This document shows positions 1 through 7,610 of a DNA stretch of 64,000 bases, in pieces. The stretch is taken from NCBI RefSeq assembly GCF_003201865.1, contig NZ_QJJJ01000001.1, forward strand, positions 124,001 through 188,000. Reading direction: 5' to 3'. The notes beneath the pieces were generated by a model. The model was not told the DNA's origin, ran no database searches, and saw only the letters and a list, made by a program, of their open reading frames with translations. How positions within the stretch are numbered: position 1 is the first letter of the stretch; every line of letters begins with the position of its first letter. This stretch comes from Methylobacterium sp. B4. Lineage in GTDB: Bacteria > Pseudomonadota > Alphaproteobacteria > Rhizobiales > Beijerinckiaceae. The position numbers and the translations under genes are program-made.

Positions 1-250
1 CCTGCTCGTAGCCCTCGCCGACTTGCTGGCCGGCATTCGATTCGCTGAAGATCAGCGCCAGGGCCGCGTCGTCGAAGTAGCCCTCGGCGAATTCGCGGCC
101 GCAGACCGTGCATGCCATCCAGATCAGCTCGGCGGGCAACCCCGGCTTGTAGCGCGGATGCGCTGCGACGCTCGCGGCCCTGACCGGCTGAAACGCGGTG
201 GACTCGCAGAGCGGACAGCCGGAATACTTCGTCCGCGAATGCTGAAGCAT
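1..250 (-). CDS. Zinc-ribbon protein, C-terminal part outside window
   Basis: Only the first 83 codons are visible; the gene runs off the left edge. Two Cys pairs are seen, CPLC (residues 12-15) and CTVC (47-50), the spacing of a treble-clef or zinc-ribbon knuckle. The rest of the fragment ends in a mixed polar stretch (ALALIFSESNAGQQVGEGYE). The ATG at 250 has GAGAGG about 9 nt upstream. Some class I SAM-dependent methyltransferases begin with such a zinc ribbon, but no AdoMet motif lies in the visible part, so that function is only a guess. Confidence 0.6.
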   Translation of the reverse strand, partial: MLQHSRTKYSGCPLCESTAFQPVRAASVAAHPRYKPGLPAELIWMACTVCGREFAEGYFDDAALALIFSESNAGQQVGEGYEQ

Positions 251-463
251 GTCCAACTGCCTCTCGACTGAAATGTCGTTCTGAAAAAAGTCACGTCGCC
301 GAAGTCGGGCCGCCCGGAAGCGGGCGCCCGTCGTCCCACGCATCATACCGGAGATTGCACCCGGACGGATGCGTGGGGCGGCGTCGACGGCGATTTCTCG
401 ACGGTCCGGCTGTGCGTTCTGGGACGGTGCCGGTCGCAGCGCCCGCGGACGCGCCCGACGGGG

Positions 464-1147
464 TCAGTCCTTGCCCAGCATCGTCCGGCCGATGGCGAAG
501 ACGCGACCGTCGCCGAGCAGGTAGGCGGTGAAGCCCTTCGGAAAGAGCGGCTCGAAGGCGGCGTCCCGCACGTTAAGGCCGCCGGTATAGGCGCCGAAGG
601 CCGGCATCACGAGGCGGCGGCCGTCACTCACGAAGCAGCGGCGGCGCACGGAGCGGCCGCGCATGCTGACCTTGCCGCACGGGTGCAGGTGGCCGGCGAT
701 CTCGCCTTCGCCGGCGCCCGCCAGGGGCTCGTGGCGCAGGGTGAGGCCGCCGAGGTCAAGCGTCTCGCAGTAGCGGCCGCCGACGCCCTCGCTCACCGCC
801 GCGTCGTGGTTGCCGGCGATCCAGACCCAGTCGCGCCCCTCCTGCAACGCGGCGATCATGGCCCGGTCGCCGGGCTCCATGCGCTCGGGGCCGCGGGCAT
901 CGTGGAAGGAATCGCCCAGCGCGACCACGCGGGCCGGGTCGAGCCGCTGGATCACCTCGTGCAGAAGGCTCAGCGTCTCGCGGGTGTCGTAGGGCGGCAG
1001 GAACTGGCCGGAGCGGGCGGCAAAGGACGAACCCTTTTCCAAGTGGAGGTCCGACACCACCAGGGTGTGGTGCTCGGGCAGCCAGAGCGCGCCGCTGCGG
1101 TCGAGGCTCAGGGCCTCTCCGGCGAGCGCAAGGTCGGTGCCCTTCAC
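464..1147 (-). CDS. pdeM: Ligase-associated DNA damage response phosphoesterase PdeM
   Basis: Calcineurin-like metallophosphoesterase. The metal-binding motifs occur in order: SDLHLEKG, ALGDSFHD, AGNHDA and AGHLHPC. The family name comes from its usual clustering with an Lhr-type helicase, an ATP-dependent DNA ligase and a beta-CASP exonuclease in a DNA-damage locus. Here it directly follows the helicase gene (helicase stop at 1233), so the two are probably one transcript. The start is uncertain. GTG at 1147 (VKGTDLALAG) gives the N-terminal length normal for the family; a more upstream GTG at 1213 adds a low-complexity 22-residue extension. Confidence 0.88.
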   Translation of the reverse strand: MKGTDLALAGEALSLDRSGALWLPEHHTLVVSDLHLEKGSSFAARSGQFLPPYDTRETLSLLHEVIQRLDPARVVALGDSFHDARGPERMEPGDRAMIAALQEGRDWVWIAGNHDAAVSEGVGGRYCETLDLGGLTLRHEPLAGAGEGEIAGHLHPCGKVSMRGRSVRRRCFVSDGRRLVMPAFGAYTGGLNVRDAAFEPLFPKGFTAYLLGDGRVFAIGRTMLGKD

Positions 1148-1232
1148 GGTCTTCTCGAGTCTCTGGCCGAGTGCCAAGGTCGCATCCTCAAAACATCGCG
1201 GAGGAGGCGGCACGCCGCGTCAGCCGAGCGCC

Positions 1233-3857
1233 TCAAGCTAAGGCTTCTTGCAGCAGCTCGGCTTCGGCCTCGGCCAGGATCTCGTCGGCCCCCTCCCCGT
1301 AGACCCGCTCGCGCCCGATTTCGAGCATGACGGACACGGAGAGCGGCGAGACGCGGTCGAGCGCCCTGTGGGTGATTCGCCCCCGGATGCGCTTCAGCAT
1401 CATGCCGAGGCGGGTCACGTCGAGGAGTCCGGTTGCCGCATCCTGGCGCGCGGCGCGCAGGAGCAGGTGGTCCGGCTGGTGGCGGCGCAGCACGTCGTAG
1501 ATCAGGTCGGTCGAGATCGTGACCTGCCGGCCGGTCTTCTTATGGCCGGGAAAGCGCCGCTCGATCAGCCCGGCGATGACCGCGCATTGGCGGAAGGTGC
1601 GCTTCATCATCGCCGACTCGTCGAGCCACGCTTCGAGATCGTCGCCGAGCATGTCCTCGTCGAACAGCGCCTCCATGAAGCCGGGCGAGAGCGCGGCGCG
1701 CTCGCTGACATCCCGCGTGCACCAGATGGCGATGCCGTAATCGTTGGCGGCGAATCCCAGGGGGCGCATGCCGGCACGCTCCAGGCGCCGGGTCAGCAGC
1801 ATCCCGAGCGTCTGGTGGGCAAGCCGCCCCTCGAAGGGGAATGCCGTCAGGTAATGGCGCCCCGCGCGCGGAAACGTCTCGACCAGGAGGTCGCGTTCGC
1901 CGGGCAGCGCCGAGTGCCGGCGCTGCTGGGCGAGGTAGTCCGAGAGCTGGCGCGGCAGCCGGTCCCACTCGAACGGGTCGGCGATGATCGCCCGCACCCG
2001 CGCGGCGAGGAAGGTCGAGAGCGGGAACTTCGAGCCGGCGTAGGAGGGAATGGCCGGATCGGTGCCGGGGCCGGCCCGCGTGACGAGGCATTCGTCCTCG
2101 GAGAGCCCTTCGAAGCGCAGCACCTCACCCGCGAACAGGAAGGTGTCGCCGGTCGTCAGCGTCTCGGCGAAATCCTCCTCGATCTCGCCGAGGGTGCGGC
2201 CGCCTTTGGGGAGCACGGTGCCGGGCTTGGCGCGCAGGCTGCGGGCCATGCGCACCTTGATATGCGTGGATTCGACGATGGTGCCGATGTTCATGCGGTA
2301 TTGCTGCGCCACCCGGGCGTCGCGCACCCGCCACCTGCCGTCGGGCCCACGCAGGATCTTGGCGAAGCGCTCGTAGGCGCGGAGCGCATAGCCGCCGGTG
2401 GCGACGTAATCGACCACCGCCTCGAAATCTTCCCAGGACAGGCTCGCGTAGGGCGCGGCCGAGATGATCTCCTCGTAGAGTTCGAGCGGATCGAAGGCGT
2501 CGGCGCAGGCCATGCCGAGCACGTGCTGGGCGAGCACGTCGGGCGCGCCGAGGCGGGCGTCGGGCGTGTCCTGCGCGGCCTCCTCCACCGCGTCGAGGGC
2601 GGCGCGGCATTCCAGCATCTCGAAGCGGTTGCCGGGCACGAGATAGGCCTTGGACGGCTCGTCCATGCGGTGGTTGGCCCGGCCGATCCGCTGCATGATC
2701 CGGCTCGCGCCCTTCGGCGCGCCGAGATTGACGACGAGATCGACGTCGCCCCAGTCGATGCCGAGATCGAGCGTGGCGGTGCAGACGATGGCGCGGAGTT
2801 GCCCCGCCGCCATCGCCGCCTCGACTCGGCGGCGCTGCGTGGCGTCGAGCGAGCCGTGGTGCAGAGCGATGGGCAGGGTGTCGTCGTTGATGCGCCAAAG
2901 CTCCTGGAAGGTGTACTCCGCCTGGAGCCGGGTGTTGACGAAGACGAGCACCATGCGGTGCCCGCGGATCAGGTCGTAGATCGCCGGCATGGCGTGCCGG
3001 GCGGTGTGGCCGGAGAGCGGAAGCGTGCGCCCGATCTCGAGCATGTGCAGGTCGGGCTTGGCCCCGCCCCTCACCACGACGAGTTCGGCCATGGGCGCGA
3101 CGTCGATCCCTTTGCCCTTCGCGGGAGCGAGCGGCTGAGGGGCCGGCTCCGCATCGTCCGGAAGCGGCTCTCCTCTCTCCGGACCCTTGCTCACGCGAGG
3201 GCTACCCTCCCCCGCAGAGGGGGGAGGGTTTTGTGACACGAGGTATTTTCGCAATTCGTCCGGCTCGCGCACCGTGGCCGAGAGACCGATGGCGCGGGCC
3301 TCCGGCGCCAGCCGCCGCAGCCGGGCGAGCGCGAGCGAGAGGAGATCGCCGCGCTTCGAGGTGACGAGCGCGTGCAGCTCATCCAGCACGATCGTCTTCA
3401 GCCCGGCGAAGAACGTCTCCGCCTCGCGGTGGGCGAGCAGCAGCGACAGCTGCTCGGGCGTGGTGAGCAGGATGTCCGGCGGGCGCTGGATCTGGCGGGC
3501 GCGCTTGTGCGCCGGGGTGTCGCCGGTGCGGGTCTCGACTGTCACCGGCAGAGCCATGCCGGCGACCGGCGCATCGAGATTGCGGGCGATGTCGACCGCG
3601 AGCGCCTTGAGCGGCGAGACGTAGAGGGTGTGAAGCCCCTTCGCCCTGCCTTTCCCACCGCCCGTCCGCTCGCTCAGCTCGACCAGGCTCGGCAGGAAGC
3701 CCGCCAACGTCTTGCCCGCCCCCGTGGGGGCGACGAGCAGCGCCGAGCGCCCGGCCCGTACGGTCGCGAGCAGTTCGAGCTGGTGCGGGCGGGGCGACCA
3801 GCCGCGCTCGGCGAACCACGCGGAGAAAGCCGGCGGGAGGTCTGGGGGCGGTGGCAC
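1233..3857 (-). CDS. Ligase-associated DNA damage response DEXH-box helicase (Lhr family)
   Basis: Superfamily 2 helicase of about 874 residues, the size expected for the shorter Lhr class. Motifs in order: APTGAGKT (Walker A), VLDELHAL (DELH box), LSATVREPD (motif III), HHGSLDATQRRRVE and QRIGRANHR (motif VI). The C-terminal third is the Lhr-specific winged-helix and accessory region. It presumably unwinds DNA or RNA:DNA during repair, acting with PdeM encoded just downstream. Between the two RecA domains there is an unusual insertion of roughly 35 residues encoded by palindromic DNA (about 3130-3240). The start is a GTG with no good ribosome-binding site, so the N-terminus may be a little shorter. 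Confidence 0.92.
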   Translation of the reverse strand: MPPPPDLPPAFSAWFAERGWSPRPHQLELLATVRAGRSALLVAPTGAGKTLAGFLPSLVELSERTGGGKGRAKGLHTLYVSPLKALAVDIARNLDAPVAGMALPVTVETRTGDTPAHKRARQIQRPPDILLTTPEQLSLLLAHREAETFFAGLKTIVLDELHALVTSKRGDLLSLALARLRRLAPEARAIGLSATVREPDELRKYLVSQNPPPSAGEGSPRVSKGPERGEPLPDDAEPAPQPLAPAKGKGIDVAPMAELVVVRGGAKPDLHMLEIGRTLPLSGHTARHAMPAIYDLIRGHRMVLVFVNTRLQAEYTFQELWRINDDTLPIALHHGSLDATQRRRVEAAMAAGQLRAIVCTATLDLGIDWGDVDLVVNLGAPKGASRIMQRIGRANHRMDEPSKAYLVPGNRFEMLECRAALDAVEEAAQDTPDARLGAPDVLAQHVLGMACADAFDPLELYEEIISAAPYASLSWEDFEAVVDYVATGGYALRAYERFAKILRGPDGRWRVRDARVAQQYRMNIGTIVESTHIKVRMARSLRAKPGTVLPKGGRTLGEIEEDFAETLTTGDTFLFAGEVLRFEGLSEDECLVTRAGPGTDPAIPSYAGSKFPLSTFLAARVRAIIADPFEWDRLPRQLSDYLAQQRRHSALPGERDLLVETFPRAGRHYLTAFPFEGRLAHQTLGMLLTRRLERAGMRPLGFAANDYGIAIWCTRDVSERAALSPGFMEALFDEDMLGDDLEAWLDESAMMKRTFRQCAVIAGLIERRFPGHKKTGRQVTISTDLIYDVLRRHQPDHLLLRAARQDAATGLLDVTRLGMMLKRIRGRITHRALDRVSPLSVSVMLEIGRERVYGEGADEILAEAEAELLQEALA
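3204..3229. repeat. Palindromic repeat inserted in frame in the helicase gene
   Basis: A perfect 10-bp inverted repeat (arms 3204-3213 and 3220-3229, 6-nt loop) of the form ACCCTCCCCC...GGGGGAGGGT. It lies inside the helicase reading frame and encodes a Pro/Gly-rich peptide that separates the two RecA-like domains. CCCTCCCC/GGGGAGGG palindromes are a common kind of dispersed intergenic repeat in GC-rich proteobacteria, so this is probably a repeat element tolerated inside a linker. That it is dispersed in this genome is inferred, not shown. Confidence 0.55.
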
Positions 3858-3896
3858 CGGGATTAGCTAGGGCTTCGGCCGCCCGGCGTCACCGCG

Positions 3897-4847
3897 TCAC
3901 GCCAGCGCCATCAGGAAGCGGTCGATCAGCTCCAGGGCCCGCTCGGTCAGTGCGCTGGGGTAGCGCACGAAGACGTGGCAGCCGCCCGCATAGACCGCGG
4001 TGTGGCCGCCGTTGTTGGCCGCCGCCCAGCGGGCCGACATGTAGAGCGTATCGTCGAGCAGCGGATCGGCGGTGCCGACGGTGAAGAGCGCGGGCGGCAG
4101 GCCCTTCAGGTCGGCGTAGAGCGGCGAGACGTCGGGGCGGCGCCGGTCGATGCCCTCGCGCACGTAGCCGTCGGCGAAGCGCTTGAGGTCGGTGGTGTTG
4201 ATGACGAGGCGTTCCTCGCCCCACAGCCGCACGCTCGGCGTCAGGCCGAGATCGAAGAAACCGGCATTGAGGTTGGCGCCGCGGAAGGCGCGGGGAAGGC
4301 CGTGCCGGTCGCGCAGGCGCAGGAGCGTCATCACCGCGAGATGGGCGCCGACCGACTCGCCGCCGATGGTCAGCGCATGCACCCCGAGTTCCGCCTTGCC
4401 GGGGCCGGCGAGCCAGAGGGCGGCCGCCTCGCAATCCTCCAGCGCCGCCGGGTAGGGATGCTCCGGCGCCAGCCGGTACTCGACCGAGAGGCAGACGAAG
4501 TTGCAGGCGTCGGCGATGCGTTCCAGCCAGGGGTCCTGCTCGTCGGCCGCGCCCCAGACCCAGCCGCCGCGGTGGATGTGCAGGTAGGCGCCCCGCGGCT
4601 TGCCGTTGGGCCGGATCACGCGCAGCGCCAGCGGGCCGCCGGGACCCTCGATCACGAGCGTCTCGGCGCGGATGCTGCGCGGCATGGCCGGCGAGGCCTT
4701 CGTGCCCGCCCGGCGGCGCGCCCGCACCTCCTCGATCGGCAGCGTCCAGGGGTCGGCCTGCGCGGCGTGGGCGGCCACGATCTCCGCGTTGAGCGCTTTC
4801 GTCTCGGCATCGATCGTCGCCGGGTCGAACAGAGCGTGATCGATCAT
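3897..4847 (-). CDS. Alpha/beta hydrolase, hormone-sensitive-lipase type
   Basis: A 316-residue alpha/beta hydrolase fold protein. It has the oxyanion-hole motif HRGGWVWG, the nucleophile elbow GGESVGAHLA, an acidic residue in GTADPLLDD and a C-terminal His in GGCHVFVR. Together these form the Ser-Asp-His triad of the HSL/acetyl-hydrolase branch of esterases (HGG rather than GX type). The substrate is unknown, probably a short-chain ester. There is no signal peptide, so it should be cytoplasmic. The ATG at 4847 has an AAGGG ribosome-binding site. It lies 39 nt upstream of the helicase gene on the same strand and could be its transcriptional partner. Confidence 0.85.
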   Translation of the reverse strand: MIDHALFDPATIDAETKALNAEIVAAHAAQADPWTLPIEEVRARRRAGTKASPAMPRSIRAETLVIEGPGGPLALRVIRPNGKPRGAYLHIHRGGWVWGAADEQDPWLERIADACNFVCLSVEYRLAPEHPYPAALEDCEAAALWLAGPGKAELGVHALTIGGESVGAHLAVMTLLRLRDRHGLPRAFRGANLNAGFFDLGLTPSVRLWGEERLVINTTDLKRFADGYVREGIDRRRPDVSPLYADLKGLPPALFTVGTADPLLDDTLYMSARWAAANNGGHTAVYAGGCHVFVRYPSALTERALELIDRFLMALA

Positions 4848-5076
4848 GGCCCTTCTCAGGTCGCGTGCGGTGAATGAAGGATGGTGAGGCGGAGCCCGTT
4901 GCAGCCCGCCATCTTGAGTGGAACGCCCGGGGATGCCATCTGGCTGCCATCCCGAACGGGTCGAATGCCGCCGATCGCGGGCGGTTTCGCACGAGTGTGG
5001 CCGGCAGGCAACGCCGTTGCGGTGCGGCCACGACGTCTTGAGCGCTCGGCCGGAATTGGCGAGGACACCGACGAAG

Positions 5077-5433
5077 ATGATCGGCGATCACGACAGGCAA
5101 CGCCGCGCCGCGCCCGACCACGGCGCCTATCCGGTCGAGCCGCGCTACGGCGAGCGCCGGCCCCGCTCCGGACTCAACCGCTTCCTCGGCGGCTCGCCGA
5201 TGGCAGTGTTGGTGAAGCTCCTCTTCCTCTCCGTGCTCGTCGGGGCGGTGATGGCGATGTTCGGCCTCACGCCGGGCCTGCTGTTCTGGCAGTTCTACGA
5301 TCTGACCCGCTCGCTGATTGACCTCGGGCTCGACACCTTCCACGATTTCGGCCGCTGGATCCTCGCCGGCGCGGCGGTGGTCGTGCCGATCTGGTTCATC
5401 GCCCGCCTGCTCACCGTCTCCCGCGACCGTTGA
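5077..5433 (+). CDS. DUF6460 small membrane protein
   Basis: A 118-residue protein. After a charged N-terminus come a conserved LGGSP motif (residues 33-37) and two hydrophobic segments (about 41-65 and 88-112) ending in IARLL. This pattern matches DUF6460, a family of small inner-membrane proteins common in Hyphomicrobiales with no known function. The ATG at 5077 is preceded by GAGGA about 11 nt upstream. Longer in-frame starts upstream are not supported by a ribosome-binding site. The next gene, glcF, is separated by a large inverted repeat and is probably transcribed on its own. Confidence 0.75.
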   Translation: MIGDHDRQRRAAPDHGAYPVEPRYGERRPRSGLNRFLGGSPMAVLVKLLFLSVLVGAVMAMFGLTPGLLFWQFYDLTRSLIDLGLDTFHDFGRWILAGAAVVVPIWFIARLLTVSRDR

Positions 5434-5483
5434 GGCGAAGCCGGGCCGGTGCCCGACGGAGGTGAGGCGCGACAAAGCGGCAG

Positions 5484-5528
5484 CTTAGAACCGTTCCCGA
5501 TTGCCCCATCCTCGGGAACGGTTCTAAG
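5484..5528. repeat. 17-bp perfect inverted repeat upstream of glcF
   Basis: Arms 5484-5500 and 5512-5528 are perfect reverse complements (CTTAGAACCGTTCCCGA and TCGGGAACGGTTCTAAG), separated by 11 nt. The element lies between the DUF6460 stop and the glcF start. There is no T-run after it, so it is not a standard terminator. It could be a dispersed repeat, an mRNA-stabilising hairpin or a regulator site. The outer TTAGAA...TTCTAA ends resemble iron-responsive (Irr-type) palindromes, but the spacing is much longer. Confidence 0.7.
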
Positions 5529-5565
5529 ACGATCCAAGAAAGAAGAAACCGCACCGAGGCGTGTC

Positions 5566-6963
5566 GTGCAGACCAACTTCGCTCCCGCGCAGCTCGCCGA
5601 TCCCGCCATGGCGGCATCCGAGAAGATCCTGCGCACCTGCGTGCATTGCGGCTTCTGCACCGCGACCTGCCCGACCTACCTCCTGCTCGGCGACGAACTC
5701 GATTCACCGCGCGGCCGCATCTACCTGATCAAGGACATGCTGGAGGGCGGCAAGCCGGCCAGCCGCGAGGTGGTCAAGCACGTCGACCGCTGTCTCTCCT
5801 GCCTGTCCTGCATGACGACCTGCCCCTCGGGCGTGCACTACATGCACCTCGTCGATCACGCCCGCACCCATATCGAGAAGACCTACGAGCGGCCCCTCTC
5901 CGACCGGCTGCTGCGCGCGGTGCTGGCCCTCGTCCTGCCCTATCCGAACCGCTTCCGGCTGGCGCTGCTCGCGGCCAAGCTCGGCGCACCGTTCCGTCCG
6001 CTGGTCGCGCGGTTGCCGCGCGTCGGCAACCGACTCGCGGCGATGCTCGACCTCGCCCCCGCCCAGCTGCCGAACCGCAACCGCACCGACCGGCCCGGCA
6101 CCTTCCCCGCCGACACCTCGGCGCAGGAAATTAGCGACCTGTTCCAGACCGGCGACGACGCCGCGCCGGCAAGAAAGCGCGGCCGGGTCGCGCTGCTGCG
6201 CGGCTGCGCCCAGAGCGTGCTGCGGCCGGATTTCAACGAGGCGGCGATCCGCCTGCTCAACCGTCACGGGGTCGAGGTGGTCCTGCCCAAGGGCGAGGGC
6301 TGCTGCGGCGCACTGACCCACCACATGGGCAAGGAAGAGAACGCCCACGGCCACGCCAAGCGCACGATCGACGCCTGGATCGCCGAGATGGACGGGCCGG
6401 GCCTCGACGCCATCGTCGTCACCGCCTCGGGCTGCGGCACGACGATCAAGGATTACGGTTTCATGTTCCGCGACGACCCGGCCTATGCCGAGAAGGCGGC
6501 GCGTGTCTCGGGCATCGCGCGGGACGTGACGGAGTACATGGCCGAGATCGGCCTGCTGCCGCCGGTGGAGGACACCGACCTCGTGGTCGCCTACCACTCC
6601 GCCTGCTCGATGCAGCACGGGCAGGCCATCCGCACCGAGCCCAAGAACCTCCTCAAGAAGGCCGGCTTCACGGTGAAGGATGTGCCCGAAGGTCACATCT
6701 GCTGCGGCTCGGCCGGAACCTACAACATCCTCCAGCCGGAGATCGCCGCCCGCCTGCGCGACCGCAAGGTGGCCAATATCGAGCGCGTGCGGCCCGACCT
6801 CATCGCCACCGGCAATATCGGCTGTGCCACCCAGATTGGGAAGGGAACCGACATCCCGATCGTGCATACGGTCGAGCTGCTGGATTGGGCGACCGGCGGC
6901 CCGCGGCCGGAGGCTTTGGCGAGCCTGCCGGCCAAAGCCGGCCCTGTCCCGGCACACGTTTAA
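5566..6963 (+). CDS. glcF: Glycolate oxidase iron-sulfur subunit GlcF
   Basis: Fe-S subunit of glycolate dehydrogenase, which passes electrons from glycolate oxidation (GlcD/GlcE flavin subunits) to the respiratory chain. Two ferredoxin-like clusters are visible, CVHCGFCTATCP (residues 25-36) and CLSCLSCMTTCP. Two CCG-type modules follow, GEGCCGALTHH and HICCGSAGTYN. The length of 465 residues is normal. The GTG at 5566 is chosen because VQTNFAPAQLADP matches the usual start of the family and GAGG precedes it by 6 nt. A more upstream ATG at 5449 would place the inverted repeat inside the coding region. The glcD and glcE partners are not in the window. Confidence 0.93.
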   Translation: MQTNFAPAQLADPAMAASEKILRTCVHCGFCTATCPTYLLLGDELDSPRGRIYLIKDMLEGGKPASREVVKHVDRCLSCLSCMTTCPSGVHYMHLVDHARTHIEKTYERPLSDRLLRAVLALVLPYPNRFRLALLAAKLGAPFRPLVARLPRVGNRLAAMLDLAPAQLPNRNRTDRPGTFPADTSAQEISDLFQTGDDAAPARKRGRVALLRGCAQSVLRPDFNEAAIRLLNRHGVEVVLPKGEGCCGALTHHMGKEENAHGHAKRTIDAWIAEMDGPGLDAIVVTASGCGTTIKDYGFMFRDDPAYAEKAARVSGIARDVTEYMAEIGLLPPVEDTDLVVAYHSACSMQHGQAIRTEPKNLLKKAGFTVKDVPEGHICCGSAGTYNILQPEIAARLRDRKVANIERVRPDLIATGNIGCATQIGKGTDIPIVHTVELLDWATGGPRPEALASLPAKAGPVPAHV

Positions 6964-7011
6964 GGTCAAGCTCGTTCTCGCCGCCATGCACAATTGTGTT
7001 GCGGCCCTTCC

Positions 7012-7040
7012 TTGACCTCGCTGCAGGTGCGAATTAGGCC
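7012..7040 (+). promoter_or_regulatory. Possible sigma-70 type promoter of the response regulator gene
   Basis: TTGACC at 7012-7017 and a weak -10-like TAGGCC at 7035-7040 with 17 nt between. It lies 37 nt upstream of the ATG at 7077. The -35 is close to consensus and the -10 is poor, so this is tentative. Confidence 0.3.
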
Positions 7041-7076
7041 CGCAACCAGCGTCGGCCCGAGATCGTTTGCAGCTTC

Positions 7077-7463
7077 ATGACAGAGAACCCCGCAGATCAG
7101 CCCGTCGTCCTCTTGGTCGAAGATGACGGTCTGCTGCTGATGGAAGCGTCCGATACCCTGGCCGAGGCCGGGTTCAACGTCCTCGAAGCGCACCACGCCG
7201 ACAAGGCGCTCACGGTGCTGGAAGGCCGCCCCGATGTCGGGGTGCTGATGACCGACGTCGACATGCCCATGGGCTCGATGGACGGCTTCGCCCTGGCCCG
7301 GCTCGTCGCCCATCGCTGGCCCGAAATCCCGGTGCTGATCGTCTCGGGCATGGGCACGCCCGGCCCCGGCGACATGCCGGAGGGCGCCCGCTTCATTCCC
7401 AAGCCCTACGCGCCGACCATGCTGGTGCGCACCCTGAAAGCCTGCCTCAAGCGCGCCGCCTGA
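7077..7463 (+). CDS. Single-domain response regulator (CheY-like)
   Basis: A 128-residue stand-alone receiver domain. The acidic pair (D16, D17 in VEDDG), the phospho-acceptor D60 (MTDVDMP), the conserved Ser (VSG at about 90) and K109 in PKPY are all present, so it should be phosphorylatable. There is no output domain, so it acts by protein contact or in a phosphorelay. No kinase is adjacent; the nearest in this window is the LOV hybrid kinase about 8 kb away. Receivers of this short type often accompany HWE-family kinases in Methylobacterium, which is only a hint of its partner. Confidence 0.9.
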   Translation: MTENPADQPVVLLVEDDGLLLMEASDTLAEAGFNVLEAHHADKALTVLEGRPDVGVLMTDVDMPMGSMDGFALARLVAHRWPEIPVLIVSGMGTPGPGDMPEGARFIPKPYAPTMLVRTLKACLKRAA

Positions 7464-7610
7464 GTTTCCTCTTCAGACCCTCAGCGCATGGCGGTCGTGC
7501 CTGCGAAAGGAACGGATCGCGGGTTTCGCCGCCGCCCGTTTCGCGGCAGAAGGCGGTGAAGGACGCGTCCCGCGACGCGCGAGCCCAGACCGATCAGTTC
7601 AGGTCCTGCC

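Noticed and set aside
1248..3236. 662-codon ORF on the plus strand opposite the helicase
   Set aside because: Antisense shadow of a well-supported gene in very GC-rich DNA; no ribosome-binding site and no recognisable domain. Similar long shadows oppose glgX (16984-19641), the hydrolase (26643-27700), polyprenyl synthase (47194-48510) and the CPA2 antiporter (62003-63637).
7464..7610. SAM riboswitch before the sulfhydrylase gene
   Set aside because: The leader has no SAM-II like pseudoknot sequence; only 147 nt of GC-rich sequence without a conserved core.
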